This document shows, piece by piece, positions 31,887-40,697 of a DNA stretch of 44,723 bases; the first letter of the stretch is position 1; every line of letters begins with the position of its first letter. The translations under genes and the position numbers were made by a program. Source of the stretch: Actinomycetota bacterium (GTDB taxonomy: Bacteria; Actinomycetota; Thermoleophilia; Gaiellales; Gaiellaceae). The stretch covers positions 42,060 to 86,782 of the forward strand of contig VAXD01000042.1 of assembly GCA_005884155.1 (NCBI GenBank). The letters are read 5' to 3'. Below the pieces are notes generated by a model. It made no database searches, was not told the origin of the DNA, and saw only the letters and a program-made list of their open reading frames with translations.

Positions 31887-33539
31887 GTGGAAGCGGCCCA
31901 CGTCCCCTGGCACCATCTCGGCTCGCTCTTGATCAACCGCGGCCTGCTCAACATCGAGCAGGTCAAGCTCGCGTTCGAGGAGCAGCAGCTGACCGGACGC
32001 CGCCTGGGCGAGATCGCTGTCGGGCACGGCTGGGTCACGAGCGCCGACCTCGCGCACGCGTTGGCCGACCAGTTCGGGCTTGAGTACGTCGACCTTACGG
32101 CGGTCGAGCCCGACCATGACGCCGCGGCGCTGCTCGAGAAAGAGCTCGCGTTCCGCTACCAGGCCTTGCCCGTTCGCTTCCTCGGCGACGGCTTGCTCCT
32201 CGTCACCGTGGCCGACCCGACCGAGGCCGAGCACGCAGAGCGGCTCCGCTTGGCGCTTGGACACGACGTTCGCCTCGCGGTCTCCGAGCCGGGCGAGCTC
32301 GAAGGCGCGATTCGCAGGCTGCACACCCAGTCGGTGCTCAAGGTCGCCGACACCGCAGCTCCGGTCGCGGTGGATGAGAGCACGCCGGCCGTCGCGCTCG
32401 TCAACGAGACGCTCGAGCAGGCGATCTCGGAAGGAGCTTCGGACGTCCACTTCGAGCCGCAGGAGCAAGAGCTCGTGGTCCGCGCGCGGTTCGACGGCGT
32501 CACCCGCGTCGTCACGCGGATCCCGAAAGAGATGCAGCCGGCGGTCGTCTCGCGCCTGAAGCAGATGGCCAAGCTCGAGCTCGCCGAGCGGCGCGCGCCG
32601 CAGGACGGCCGCGCCTCGCTCCGCCTCGCCGGCCAGACGCTCGATCTCCGGATCGCCGCCCTTCCGACGATGCACGGCGAGCAGGTCGTGTTGCGCGTTC
32701 TGCACCGCGCCGTCAAGTCGCCCGATCTCGCGGCGCTCGGGATGACGCCGACGGTGCGCGAGCTGTTCGAGCACGCTGTTCGCCAGCCGCACGGCGCGCT
32801 CGTCGTCTGCGGCCCGACCGGCAGCGGCCGGACGACCACGCTCTACTCCGCGCTGCACCTGCTGAACGATCCCGGCAGAGTCCTGACGACGATCGAGGAC
32901 CCGGTCGAGTACGAGCTTCCCGGCGTGAACCAGGTCGAAGTCGCGGCCAAGGCCGGCCTGACGTTTGCCGACGGCCTGCGGACGATCCTGCGCAGCGATC
33001 CCGACACCGTCCTCGTCGGCGAGATCCGCGACGAGGAGACCGCTCGCACCGCCATGCATGCCGGCATGACCGGCCACCTCGTCCTCGCCGCGCTTCACGC
33101 TCACGACGCGGCCGGCGGGATTGCACGGCTCGCCGATCTCGGCGTGGAGGCGGGTCTGCTCGCGACCTCCGTCAACTGCGTGATCGCGCAGCGTCTGGCG
33201 CGCAGGCTCTGCGCCGACTGCCGCGAGCCGTACTGGCCGACCGACGAGCAGCTCGGGCGCCTCGGCCTGCTCGGGCACAAGGGCCGTGTCTTCTTCCAGC
33301 GCCCGAAGGGCTGCGAGCGCTGCGGCGGCACCGGCTATCGCGGCCGGGTCGCGATCTACGAGGCGCTGCTGGTGACGCCGGAGCTCCGGCGGCTGCTGGG
33401 TGCACCTGCCGACGAGCTGCGCACCGCCGCCGTGCGGGCCGGGATGACGACGCTCCGCCAGGAAGGCGTCCGGCTCTGCCTCGAGGGCGTCTCCTCGCTC
33501 GAGGAGATCGAGCGGATCACCGGCGAGCGCTTCAGCTGA
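31887..33539 (+). CDS. PilB/GspE-type secretion ATPase with an Arg in Walker A
   Basis: 550 residues. The N-terminal GspE_N-like domain (LGSLLINRGLLNIEQVKLAF, LGEIAVGHGWVTSADL) is followed by the ATPase. Walker A reads GPTGSGRTTTLYSAL, with Arg in place of the usual Lys. Asp box, VLVGEIRDEETA (Walker B) and TGHLVLAALHAHDA (His box, usually ...LHTND) follow. A tetra-Cys zinc module (CADCREPYW, CERCGGTGYRGR) closes it. It powers type IV pilus or type II-like secretion, but I see no pilin, PilC or PilT gene nearby, so its machine must be elsewhere. GTG 31887 is probably leaderless. Confidence 0.92.
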   Translation: MEAAHVPWHHLGSLLINRGLLNIEQVKLAFEEQQLTGRRLGEIAVGHGWVTSADLAHALADQFGLEYVDLTAVEPDHDAAALLEKELAFRYQALPVRFLGDGLLLVTVADPTEAEHAERLRLALGHDVRLAVSEPGELEGAIRRLHTQSVLKVADTAAPVAVDESTPAVALVNETLEQAISEGASDVHFEPQEQELVVRARFDGVTRVVTRIPKEMQPAVVSRLKQMAKLELAERRAPQDGRASLRLAGQTLDLRIAALPTMHGEQVVLRVLHRAVKSPDLAALGMTPTVRELFEHAVRQPHGALVVCGPTGSGRTTTLYSALHLLNDPGRVLTTIEDPVEYELPGVNQVEVAAKAGLTFADGLRTILRSDPDTVLVGEIRDEETARTAMHAGMTGHLVLAALHAHDAAGGIARLADLGVEAGLLATSVNCVIAQRLARRLCADCREPYWPTDEQLGRLGLLGHKGRVFFQRPKGCERCGGTGYRGRVAIYEALLVTPELRRLLGAPADELRTAAVRAGMTTLRQEGVRLCLEGVSSLEEIERITGERFS

Positions 33540-33882
33540 CGTCCCGGATCCGCGCCTGGTAGTCGCGACTGCCGGGCCTCAGCGAGCTCGCCAGCTTGTA
33601 GTGGCCGTTGGCCTCCGCCGGCTTCCCCAGCTTGTCCAGGCAGCGGCCGAGCGCGTAGTGCGCGTAGTCGTCGACCGGCGCGAGCTCGAGCATCTTCCGG
33701 AACTCCGACTCGGCCTCGGCGTACCGGTGGATCCGGAAGTACGCGATCCCGAGCGCCTCGCGGATCGAAGCTTTCTCGGGCTCGCGCGCCTTCGCCTTCT
33801 CGAGCGCGACGGTGGCCTGGGCGGCCCTCCCCTTCGAGAGGTGCTCGCGGCCTTGCTGGAAGAGGTCGAAGACTTCACTCAT
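33532..33882 (-). CDS. Tetratricopeptide repeat protein
   Basis: 116 residues, about three TPR units: residues 1-33 (QQGREHLSKGRAAQATVALEKA), 37-68 (ASIREALGIAYFRIHRYAEAE) and 71-104 (DDYAHYALGRCLDKLGKPAE). There is no signal peptide or membrane segment, so it should be a cytoplasmic scaffold; partner unknown. Its stop region overlaps the 3' end of the convergent pilB-like gene by 8 bases. The start overlaps the nucleotidyltransferase stop by 4 bases (ATGA), hence one unit with it. Confidence 0.9.
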   Translation of the reverse strand: MSEVFDLFQQGREHLSKGRAAQATVALEKAKAREPEKASIREALGIAYFRIHRYAEAESEFRKMLELAPVDDYAHYALGRCLDKLGKPAEANGHYKLASSLRPGSRDYQARIRDVS

Positions 33883-34469
33883 GACAGGTAGGGAAAGTTC
33901 TCCCTCACCAAGTCAAGCGGATCCGTCAAGTCTCGCGTCTTCCCGATCCGGAGCTCGACAACCTGGAGGCCGGCGACGGCGTCGAGTAGCTCGTACGGCG
34001 GGCCCGGCAGGCCGGTGAGGCGGACCGCCTCGGTCAGGCCCCACAGCGGAGCCGTCGATCCGTCCGGCTCGATCGCGAGCGCAGCCTGCGCGCCCGAGGA
34101 CGCGAACGCTGCCGCGAAGCGGCCGAGGTCGCCCTCGCGGTAGCGCTTGTCAGCGCCGCTCACCACCGCCGGCAGGCGAGCGCCGGCGTCGATCGCCCGC
34201 CGGACGGCATCGGCGGAGCCGTCGGGGCTGGGCTGGCGGACGAAGCGCAGCTCGAGGCCGAATGCCGAGCCGTCGCCGAGCAGCTCCTCGACCTGGTCAG
34301 CGAGGTGGCCCGTGACGACCGCGACCGGGCCAAGGCCGGCGGCCGCAAGCTCGCGCATCAGCGCCGCGATCACCGGGACGCCGTCGATCGGCAGGACCGG
34401 CTTCGGCCAGCGCTCGGTCAGCGGCCGTAGACGCCGGCCCTCGCCGGCGGCCATCACCACGGCGTGCAC
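33879..34469 (-). CDS. Nucleotidyltransferase family protein (NDP-sugar type)
   Basis: 196 residues, slightly short for the family (about 230). The start MHAVVMAAGEGRRLRPLTERWPKP is the NTP-transferase signature, with KPVLPIDGVPVI. The metal site that usually reads GD is VVSGADKRY. SSGAQAALAIEP and a C-terminal region ending DLVRENFPYL follow. It probably links a nucleotide to a sugar phosphate or a similar group; which sugar is unknown. It is coupled to the TPR gene downstream and touches the transglutaminase gene upstream (TAGTG). Confidence 0.88.
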   Translation of the reverse strand: MHAVVMAAGEGRRLRPLTERWPKPVLPIDGVPVIAALMRELAAAGLGPVAVVTGHLADQVEELLGDGSAFGLELRFVRQPSPDGSADAVRRAIDAGARLPAVVSGADKRYREGDLGRFAAAFASSGAQAALAIEPDGSTAPLWGLTEAVRLTGLPGPPYELLDAVAGLQVVELRIGKTRDLTDPLDLVRENFPYLS

Positions 34470-36706
34470 TACGAGAGGCCGAGCGAGCGCAGCGAGAGCA
34501 GCCCGCGGGCGCGCTCCCAGCCGCTCAACTCCCGGCGCACGTTCCGGCGAACGCCCCGCAGAGACCGCCGCAGCTCCCGCGCCGCCTCGCGCGCAGACCG
34601 AGGAGGCGCAAAGCGGGCCACCGTCGCTTGCAGGCCGAGGGGAGCTGTGTCGACCCCGAGCTCCTCCTGCGTGAGCAGGGTGAGCTCGATGAGCGTGGCG
34701 CTCGGGGAGACCTCGACGTGCTGGTCGAGCAGGATGTCTCTCAACTCGCGGCGACAGGCGGCGGCAACACGGCGCGGGTCCTGCGTCAGGTAGCGCGCCC
34801 GCCGCAGGCCGAACTTGGTCGCGGCGATGACCGCGCCCGCGCCGACCACCAGGAGCAGGAGCAGTGGCAGTAGGCCGGGCGCAGGCCGGGCGTGCCCCAC
34901 GCCGGCGGTCGGCACACCGGGATCGCGCGACAGCCGGACGTCGGGCGAGAACGGTGTCGTCCTCTGCGGGAAGCCGAGCTCACTGCGCCGGTTAGCGAAC
35001 GACCGCAGCCCTCGGTTGCCCGCGAGGACGAACGCCGCCACCGCGGGATCGAAGGAGTGCGACGAGGCCGAGTACGCACCGGACACGCCGCCGCGGCCCG
35101 GCGTGGGGTCGAACGGGACCCAGCCCCAGCCGCGGAACCAGACCTCGACCCACTCGTGCGCGTCGTGGTCGGTCACGACCCACTGGCCGTTCTCGTAGGT
35201 CCCGCTGGCGAACCCGGCCGCGGCGCGCGCGGGGACGCCCAGGTAGCGAAGCATCAGCGCCATCGCCCCGGCGAAGTGCTGGCAGTACCCGCTCTTGGTG
35301 CGGGTCACGAAGTCGACCAGGACCGGCCGGCCCCTCGTGCGGGGCGGATGCTGGTTGTACGTGAAACCACCTCCTGTCCGGAACCAGGATTCGAGCGCGA
35401 CCGCGGCCGCGTAAGGGCTCCGCGCGCCTCCCGCCACGCTGCGGGCCATGTCGTACAGCGGCCGGTACGGAGCGAGCTGGTAGTGCGACGCGAAGAGCCG
35501 GCGGATCGCTTCATCGCGTCCGGGCGAGCCGAACGGCGGCGCCCAGGCGCCCCAGTCGAGCTCGAGATACTCCAGCCGGCTGCTGATCGCCGGCGGGTAC
35601 ACCGGCTTCGATCGCGCGAGCTCCTGCGGCGTCGGCTGCGGCTCGTAGCTCCACACTTTGTACGCGTCGCCGTTATGGAGGGAGCGGTCGAGATACGCGA
35701 CCCCAGACGGGTCGATCGAAAGCGTTCCGAGCTTGGAGGCATTGAAGCTCACCGGCACCTCGGCCGCCGGGAGCCTGACGTCGCGCAGCCCTGCAACCGT
35801 GACCTGCTGCTCGATCCAGTTGGCGGGATCCCCTGCCGCTCGAGGCACCAGACCGGGCTCCCCAACGCCTGACGCGGGCCCGTCGAGGACATTCTCTTCC
35901 CGCCAGCGTCCATCGATCACGCCGTCCAGCGTCGTCACCCGCCAGTACTGGGACCGCGCCGGTGCCTTTATCCGCAGCACGACGGTCTTCTTCCGCGGGA
36001 ACGTGAGGCCGGAGTAGTCGGAGCTCCAGACATAGCTCACGTCCACAGGCTTGACTCCCGGCACATGCAGGTCCCACTTCTGCCAGCGGAGGAACTCGTG
36101 CTTCGCGAGCGCGGGGGACGCGGAAGCCGCTACACCTACGAGGATAATCGCTGCGCCCACTGGTACTTCCCACCCGGGCGCACCGGCTCGGTCGCGCAAC
36201 CCCGCGAACAGCACCAGCAGCGCGGCGAGGATCCCGGCGCCGCGGGAGAGCTCCTGTCCCGCCAGGAGCGTCGCCGGCCAGCCCGCGCCGACGAGCAGGG
36301 CGGTCGCCGCGAGCGCGGGCCGTCTCGCCGCGATTGCGAGGGCAGCCGCCGCACTAAACGCGAAGACGGCTAGGAGGACCGTCCCGTCCATGTTCTGGTG
36401 CGCCGCCGCAGAAAACGGGAGCTGCACGTCGTAGAAGGAGAGGAACCCCGACCAGAGGCGCGAGAGGAGACGCCCCGGGTAATGGGGCCCCGGGCCGAGG
36501 CGGAAGGCGACCGCCCCTGCGACGAGCAGCGCTGCGGCCGCGAGGGGAACGCGCCACCGGCGGCTACCGAGCGCGGGCACGAGCGCAAGTAGGACAAGCA
36601 GCATGGCGCGCCCGCCGCTTCGGCCGTCCTCGAACCGCATCCAGTTCCAGGCGATCGGCGCGGCGGCGACGGCGCCGAGCGCGAATACCTTCGTCCGATT
36701 AGGCAC
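34469..36706 (-). CDS. Transglutaminase-like membrane protein (TgpA type)
   Basis: 745 residues. The N-terminal third has about six membrane segments (AMLLVLLALVPALGS, VLLAVFAFSAAAALAIAA, and others). An extracytoplasmic transglutaminase-fold protease domain follows, with Cys in TRTKSGYCQHFAGAMALML, His in TDHDAHEWVEVWF and Asp in WVPFDPTPG. One more membrane helix (GLLPLLLLLVVGAGAVIA) leads to a cytosolic DUF4129-like tail. It forms the usual trio with the DUF58 and MoxR genes upstream; the trio is thought to act at the cell envelope, targets unknown. Overlaps the DUF58 gene by 8 bases. Confidence 0.93.
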   Translation of the reverse strand: MPNRTKVFALGAVAAAPIAWNWMRFEDGRSGGRAMLLVLLALVPALGSRRWRVPLAAAALLVAGAVAFRLGPGPHYPGRLLSRLWSGFLSFYDVQLPFSAAAHQNMDGTVLLAVFAFSAAAALAIAARRPALAATALLVGAGWPATLLAGQELSRGAGILAALLVLFAGLRDRAGAPGWEVPVGAAIILVGVAASASPALAKHEFLRWQKWDLHVPGVKPVDVSYVWSSDYSGLTFPRKKTVVLRIKAPARSQYWRVTTLDGVIDGRWREENVLDGPASGVGEPGLVPRAAGDPANWIEQQVTVAGLRDVRLPAAEVPVSFNASKLGTLSIDPSGVAYLDRSLHNGDAYKVWSYEPQPTPQELARSKPVYPPAISSRLEYLELDWGAWAPPFGSPGRDEAIRRLFASHYQLAPYRPLYDMARSVAGGARSPYAAAVALESWFRTGGGFTYNQHPPRTRGRPVLVDFVTRTKSGYCQHFAGAMALMLRYLGVPARAAAGFASGTYENGQWVVTDHDAHEWVEVWFRGWGWVPFDPTPGRGGVSGAYSASSHSFDPAVAAFVLAGNRGLRSFANRRSELGFPQRTTPFSPDVRLSRDPGVPTAGVGHARPAPGLLPLLLLLVVGAGAVIAATKFGLRRARYLTQDPRRVAAACRRELRDILLDQHVEVSPSATLIELTLLTQEELGVDTAPLGLQATVARFAPPRSAREAARELRRSLRGVRRNVRRELSGWERARGLLSLRSLGLS

Positions 36707-37892
36707 GGGCGGCCTCTCCGGCCGAGCCTGCGCTCAGCCGGGCAGCGAGGTCGTCGCCGCGGCGCAACAGCGCAACCGCGATCCCGGCGGCCTGCAACCT
36801 CAGCAGCCCCGGAAATGCGCTGCGCATTTCGTCGCCGGCGAAGCTTGCGGAGTCGACGAGCACGACCGAGACGCTTCTGTGGCCGAGCGCGTGGTTGACG
36901 AGCTGCTCCACGAGCGTCGCCGGAAGTGAGCCCGTGACGATGGCGAGCTCCTCGGCGCGGGCTGCCGCGCCGGCCTCGTCGGCGAGCAGGACGCCCAGGG
37001 GCGGGGCCGGCTCGGGCTCGACCGCGGCCAGCAGATCGAGCGCCTCTCGCCGGTCGCCTGCAGAGGAGTGCACACGTTGGTACTCGCGGCGCATGGAGTT
37101 CACGACGAGGACCGCCCGGCGACCGCGGCGGGAATGACCAAACAGGAGCGATCCCGCGGCGCGCACCTGCACCTCGAAGCTCTCGCCGACGACAGCCGCG
37201 GGGTCGGCATCGAGCACGACCGCGACGTCGTCACGCGGGGAGTCCTCGAGCTCCTTCACCATCAGCTGCCCGCGCTTCGCGGTCGACCGCCAATGGACCT
37301 TGCGCAGCGATTCGCCCCGCTCGTACTCGCGGACGCTGTGCAGGTCGAAGCCCGCGGGACGCCGCAGCAGCAGCCGCCGGCCATCCCGGCCCAGCCGCCC
37401 GGACTCGGAGAAGAGGCGATCGAGCTCGACGAGGCGCGGATAGATGAGCAGTGCACCCGGAGCCGAGAGCGGCTGCTCGATCCGGTCGAGCCCGAACGGG
37501 TCCTCGATTGCGACTGTCGTCTCCTCGAAGACGTAACGCCCGCGCGGAAGCGCATGGAGCACGTACGACCTCGCGCTCCGTGCCGGCACCAGCGTTTCAC
37601 GCTCGCCCAGCTTCGAGATGCGCTCGCGCACGACGACGGTAGCGGGGGCGTGCGCGCGCTCGAGCTCGACCCGCAGCCGTACCTGGACATCGTCGCCTTC
37701 GTAGCGCTCGGCGCTCGGAAGGCGTCGCAGCAGAGCGTATGGCCGCCCTGCGAGCCTCGTCCAGACGCGGGCAAGCAGAACGGCGGCGAACAGCCCGAGC
37801 GCGACCGGGTAGAGCGGCTTCGAGCCGAACGCCCACGCGCCGAGATAGGTCGCGCCGCCGAGGAGGAGCGCGAGCCGACCCCGGTGGGTCAT
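36699..37892 (-). CDS. DUF58 domain protein (vWA-like), membrane-anchored
   Basis: 397 residues from ATG 37892, after the longer open frame is set aside. Two N-terminal membrane segments (LALLLGGATYLGAWAFG, LYPVALGLFAAVLLARV) come first. The DUF58 core has GFDLHSVREYERGESLRKVHWRSTAKRG, the family signature, then a vWA-like region with VLDADPA. It works with MoxR, probably as the clamp between the AAA ATPase and its target. The start overlaps the MoxR stop by 4 bases (ATGA). Confidence 0.94.
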   Translation of the reverse strand: MTHRGRLALLLGGATYLGAWAFGSKPLYPVALGLFAAVLLARVWTRLAGRPYALLRRLPSAERYEGDDVQVRLRVELERAHAPATVVVRERISKLGERETLVPARSARSYVLHALPRGRYVFEETTVAIEDPFGLDRIEQPLSAPGALLIYPRLVELDRLFSESGRLGRDGRRLLLRRPAGFDLHSVREYERGESLRKVHWRSTAKRGQLMVKELEDSPRDDVAVVLDADPAAVVGESFEVQVRAAGSLLFGHSRRGRRAVLVVNSMRREYQRVHSSAGDRREALDLLAAVEPEPAPPLGVLLADEAGAAARAEELAIVTGSLPATLVEQLVNHALGHRSVSVVLVDSASFAGDEMRSAFPGLLRLQAAGIAVALLRRGDDLAARLSAGSAGEAARA

Positions 37893-38851
37893 ACCGGGAC
37901 CGGAGTGCGCTCGAGCGCCTCGCGCACGAGCTCCGCTCCCGCCAGCCCTTCCGCGCGGGCTTCCGGCGCGAGGATCAGGCGGTGCGAGAGCACCGGCCCG
38001 GCGCACGCCTTGACGTCGTCGGGCGAGACGAACTCGCGACCCTCCGCGAGCGCACGTGCCTTGGCGACGCGCAGAAGCGCGATCCCCGAGCGCGGGCTGG
38101 CGCCGAGGTACAGCCGCGCGTCGGTGCGCGTCTGCCCGAGCAGCGCGACCACGTAGCGGTTGACGCTCTCTTCGACGAAGATCTCGGCCGCCTCCGCGAT
38201 CAGCTCGCGCACGCTCTGGGCGGTCGCGACCGGGGTCAGCGAGTCGAGCGGCGGGTCGCTCGTCTGCTCGGTCAGCATCCGCGCCTCATCGGCCAGCGGC
38301 GGGTAGCCGATGTCGACCCGCAGCGTGAAGCGGTCGAGCTGCGCCTCGGGCAGCGGGTAGGTGCCCTCGTACTCGATCGGGTTCTGGGTCGCGAGCACCA
38401 TGAACGGCGGCGCGAGCTCGTAGCTGACGCCGTCGACGGTTACCTGGTTCTCCTGCATGCACTCGAGCAGCGCGGCCTGCGTTTTCGGCGATGCGCGGTT
38501 GATCTCGTCGACGAGCAGGAAGTTCGCGAATACCGGGCCGGGACGAAACTCGAACTCGTTCGTCTTCTGGTTGAAGACGTTGACGCCGGTGACGTCGGAG
38601 GGCAGCAGGTCGGGCGTGAACTGGATCCGCGAGAACGAGCAATCGACAGAGCGCGCGAGCGCCTTCGCCAGCATCGTCTTCCCGACGCCAGGGAAGTCTT
38701 CGATGATCAGGTGCCCTTCGGCCGCGACGCACAGAACGACGAGGCGGAGTGTCTCGTCGGGCGCGTGGACGACGAGCCCGAGATTCTCGGCGATGCGGCG
38801 GATCGTCTCCGCCCCGGCCTGCGGCTCGGCGCCGATCGCCCGCTCGTCCAC
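37889..38851 (-). CDS. MoxR-type AAA ATPase
   Basis: 320 residues. Walker A is DFPGVGKTMLAKALA, Walker B LLVDEINRASPKTQAALLECMQE, sensor region LATQNPIEYEGTYPLPEAQLDRF, and the C-terminal lid has GASPRSGIALLRVAKARAL. MoxR ATPases act as chaperones or insertases for vWA proteins; here the DUF58 gene follows directly. The GTG start touches the coaBC stop (TAGTG), so the genes are probably one unit. Confidence 0.95.
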   Translation of the reverse strand: MDERAIGAEPQAGAETIRRIAENLGLVVHAPDETLRLVVLCVAAEGHLIIEDFPGVGKTMLAKALARSVDCSFSRIQFTPDLLPSDVTGVNVFNQKTNEFEFRPGPVFANFLLVDEINRASPKTQAALLECMQENQVTVDGVSYELAPPFMVLATQNPIEYEGTYPLPEAQLDRFTLRVDIGYPPLADEARMLTEQTSDPPLDSLTPVATAQSVRELIAEAAEIFVEESVNRYVVALLGQTRTDARLYLGASPRSGIALLRVAKARALAEGREFVSPDDVKACAGPVLSHRLILAPEARAEGLAGAELVREALERTPVPV

Positions 38852-40008
38852 TACGCCGCTCCCAGCCGCTCGGCCACCGCGTCGAGGATAGCCGCCGCGA
38901 TGCGCTCTTTCGCGGCCTTGCCGAGCTGCCGCTCGCCGTCCGCCGAGACGAGCACGACCTCGTTCTCGGCCGCGTCGAAGCCGATGTCGTCGCGCGCGAT
39001 GTCGTTGAAGACGATGAGGTCGACCTGCTTGGCCTCGAGCTTCTCCCGCGCGCGCTCGAGCCCTCGCTCGCCGACGTCGGCCGCGAAGCCGACGAGGAGC
39101 TGGCCGTTCGTGCGCCGCACGCCGAGCTCGCGCAGGACGTCGGTCGTCGGCTCGAGCGTCACCGTCCAGGAATCGCCGTCCTTCGGGCTCTTGCCCGCCT
39201 GCGGGTCTGCCGGCCGGTAGTCGGCGACGGCCGCCGCCATCAGGACCACGTCGGCGTCTCCGCGCGCCAGCGTCTCGCGGGCGAGCTCCTCGGCGGTCGG
39301 CGCGGGAACCACGTCAACTCCTACGGGCGCCGGTACGGAGAGGTTCGCGGCGACGAGCGTCACCTCCGCCCCGCGCCGTCTCGCCTCCGCGGCCAGCGCG
39401 GCGCCCATCCGGCCCGACGAGCGGTTGCCGAGGAAGCGGACGGCGTCGAGCGGCTCGCGGGTGCCGCCGGCGGTGATGAGCACGCGCCGGCCGCGAAGCT
39501 GATCGCGCTTCTCCACCAGCGAGCGGCAGCGCTCGAGGATCTCCTCGGGCTCGCTCATCCGCCCCATGCCGACCTCGCCCTCGGCGGTGTCGCCTTCCTC
39601 GGGCCCGACGAGCTCGACCCCGTGGCTACGGAGAAGCTCGACGTTCGCGCGCGTCGCGGCGTGGGCCCACATGCGCGGGTTCATCGCCGGCGCGGCGAGC
39701 ACCGGCCCATCGAACGCGAGCGCGGTTTGGGTGAGCACGTTGTCCGCGAGCCCCTGCGCCAGCTTGGCGAGCGTGTTCGCCGAGAGGGGCGCGATCACGA
39801 GCAGGTCGGCTTCGACGAGATGCGGGAAGAGCTCGCGCGGCATCTCGCGCCGGGCGAGCGCCTCGAAGGTCTGCGCTGCGACAAAGCGCTCCGCCTCGGG
39901 GGTCAGGATCGGCGTCACCTCGTGCCCCGCGCGCACGAGCAGCCGGGTCAGCTCACAGGCCTTGTAGGCCGCGATCCCGCCCGTGACTCCGAGAAGCACC
40001 CTGCCCAT
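38851..40008 (-). CDS. coaBC: Bifunctional phosphopantothenoylcysteine decarboxylase / phosphopantothenate-cysteine ligase
   Basis: About 385 residues. The CoaC flavoprotein half has GVTGGIAAYKACELTRLL, the active His in FPHLVEAD, PLSANTLAKLAQGLADNVL and PAMNPRMW. The CoaB half has ITAGGTREPLDAVRFLGNRSSGRMG, VLMAAAVADYRP and the C-terminal ND...DIGFDAAENEVVL. Together they make 4'-phosphopantetheine in coenzyme A synthesis. ATG 40008 is preferred over GTG 40014, as CAGAAT ends 6 bases upstream of it. It heads the run that continues into moxR and the DUF58 gene, an unusual pairing. Divergent from the cupredoxin gene. Confidence 0.96.
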   Translation of the reverse strand: MGRVLLGVTGGIAAYKACELTRLLVRAGHEVTPILTPEAERFVAAQTFEALARREMPRELFPHLVEADLLVIAPLSANTLAKLAQGLADNVLTQTALAFDGPVLAAPAMNPRMWAHAATRANVELLRSHGVELVGPEEGDTAEGEVGMGRMSEPEEILERCRSLVEKRDQLRGRRVLITAGGTREPLDAVRFLGNRSSGRMGAALAAEARRRGAEVTLVAANLSVPAPVGVDVVPAPTAEELARETLARGDADVVLMAAAVADYRPADPQAGKSPKDGDSWTVTLEPTTDVLRELGVRRTNGQLLVGFAADVGERGLERAREKLEAKQVDLIVFNDIARDDIGFDAAENEVVLVSADGERQLGKAAKERIAAAILDAVAERLGAA

Positions 40009-40014
40009 ACACAC

Positions 40015-40020
40015 ATTCTG
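40015..40020 (-). promoter_or_regulatory. Putative -10 element of coaBC (leaderless)
   Basis: CAGAAT on the minus strand, then 6 bases to ATG 40008. No Shine-Dalgarno. Confidence 0.4.
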
Positions 40021-40085
40021 CCCTGTGCAGGGAAATCCACCGAGCGACGCCGCGCGTACTCAATGCGTAATCGAAAAGGAGGGGC

Positions 40086-40472
40086 ATGCACAGGAAGCAC
40101 GCAGCCGTAATCGCCATCTGCATGGCTGGGGCGCTGGCCGTCGCCGGAAGCGCGTTCAGCGGCAGGGCGAGCACGCCGACGCTCAAGGGAGTCGTCGGCC
40201 CCGGTTACTCGATCTCCCTGAAGCTGGGCGGGAAAAAGGTCAAGACACTCAGGGCGGGGACGTACAAGATCGTGGTCAGCGACAAGTCGTCGTTCCACAA
40301 CTTCACCCTCGAGCGGGAGCACCCCTCGAAGCCGAAGCTCGAGAAGCACGTCAGCGGTGTGTCCTTCACGGGCACGAAGACGCTGACCTGGACGCTGAAG
40401 CCGGGAAGCTGGCGCGCTTACTGCTCAGTGCACGAGGCACTGATGCACCAGGACTTCAAGATCACGAGGTAG
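40086..40472 (+). CDS. Secreted cupredoxin (plastocyanin-like copper protein)
   Basis: 128 residues. An N-terminal signal peptide (AAVIAICMAGALAVAGSAF) leads to one cupredoxin domain. Copper ligands are readable: His in SSFHNFTL, then Cys, His and Met in YCSVHEALMHQDF. The loop spacing is C-x2-H-x3-M as in small blue copper proteins. It should carry electrons or bind copper outside the cell; the partner is unknown. GGAGG lies 4 bases before ATG 40086. Next downstream on the same strand is the collagen-like gene, separated by two hairpins. Confidence 0.9.
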   Translation: MHRKHAAVIAICMAGALAVAGSAFSGRASTPTLKGVVGPGYSISLKLGGKKVKTLRAGTYKIVVSDKSSFHNFTLEREHPSKPKLEKHVSGVSFTGTKTLTWTLKPGSWRAYCSVHEALMHQDFKITR

Positions 40473-40487
40473 CTGCAACGCCGCAAG

Positions 40488-40514
40488 GATGGCCGCCCTC
40501 CGAGGGCGGCCATC
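40488..40514 (+). terminator. Hairpin terminator after the cupredoxin gene
   Basis: A 12-bp perfect stem, gatggccgccct (40488-40499) with agggcggccatc (40503-40514) and a 3-nt loop, 15 bases past the stop codon. No U-tract follows, but the strength and place fit a terminator. Confidence 0.65.
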
Positions 40515-40697
40515 TGCCTGGCTGTCGTCCCCCGTTCGGGGGATTCCAAGCGGAAAACCACCCCTTTCGGCTGGCTCGACCTAGTCGAGCAGCGTGGGCC
40601 GCCTGCACCCGTGCTGCAGAAACTTTGGGACTAGACCGGGGACGGGAAGGCGGCGTGCCTTCCGATCCGGCCAGACTGGGATGAGGGGAGAGAACCG
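40515..40697 (+). promoter_or_regulatory. Structured region upstream of the collagen-like gene
   Basis: Between the terminator and the collagen-like start lie three more hairpins: tccccc/ggggga (40528-40543), gctcgac-cta-gtcgagc (40574-40590, operator-like dyad), and ggaaggc/gccttcc (40645-40663). I cannot match it to a riboswitch class. It must hold the promoter, not located, and may be a structured leader. Confidence 0.4.

Noticed and set aside
31857..33278. Longer Dtd reading frame opposite the pilB-like gene
   Set aside because: Only the last 143 codons have Dtd sequence; the rest is an antisense shadow.
40515..40697. Riboswitch (cobalamin, cyclic di-GMP or cyclic di-AMP type) before the collagen-like gene
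   Set aside because: Hairpins and a few suggestive words are present, but none of the conserved core sequences of these classes could be aligned by eye.
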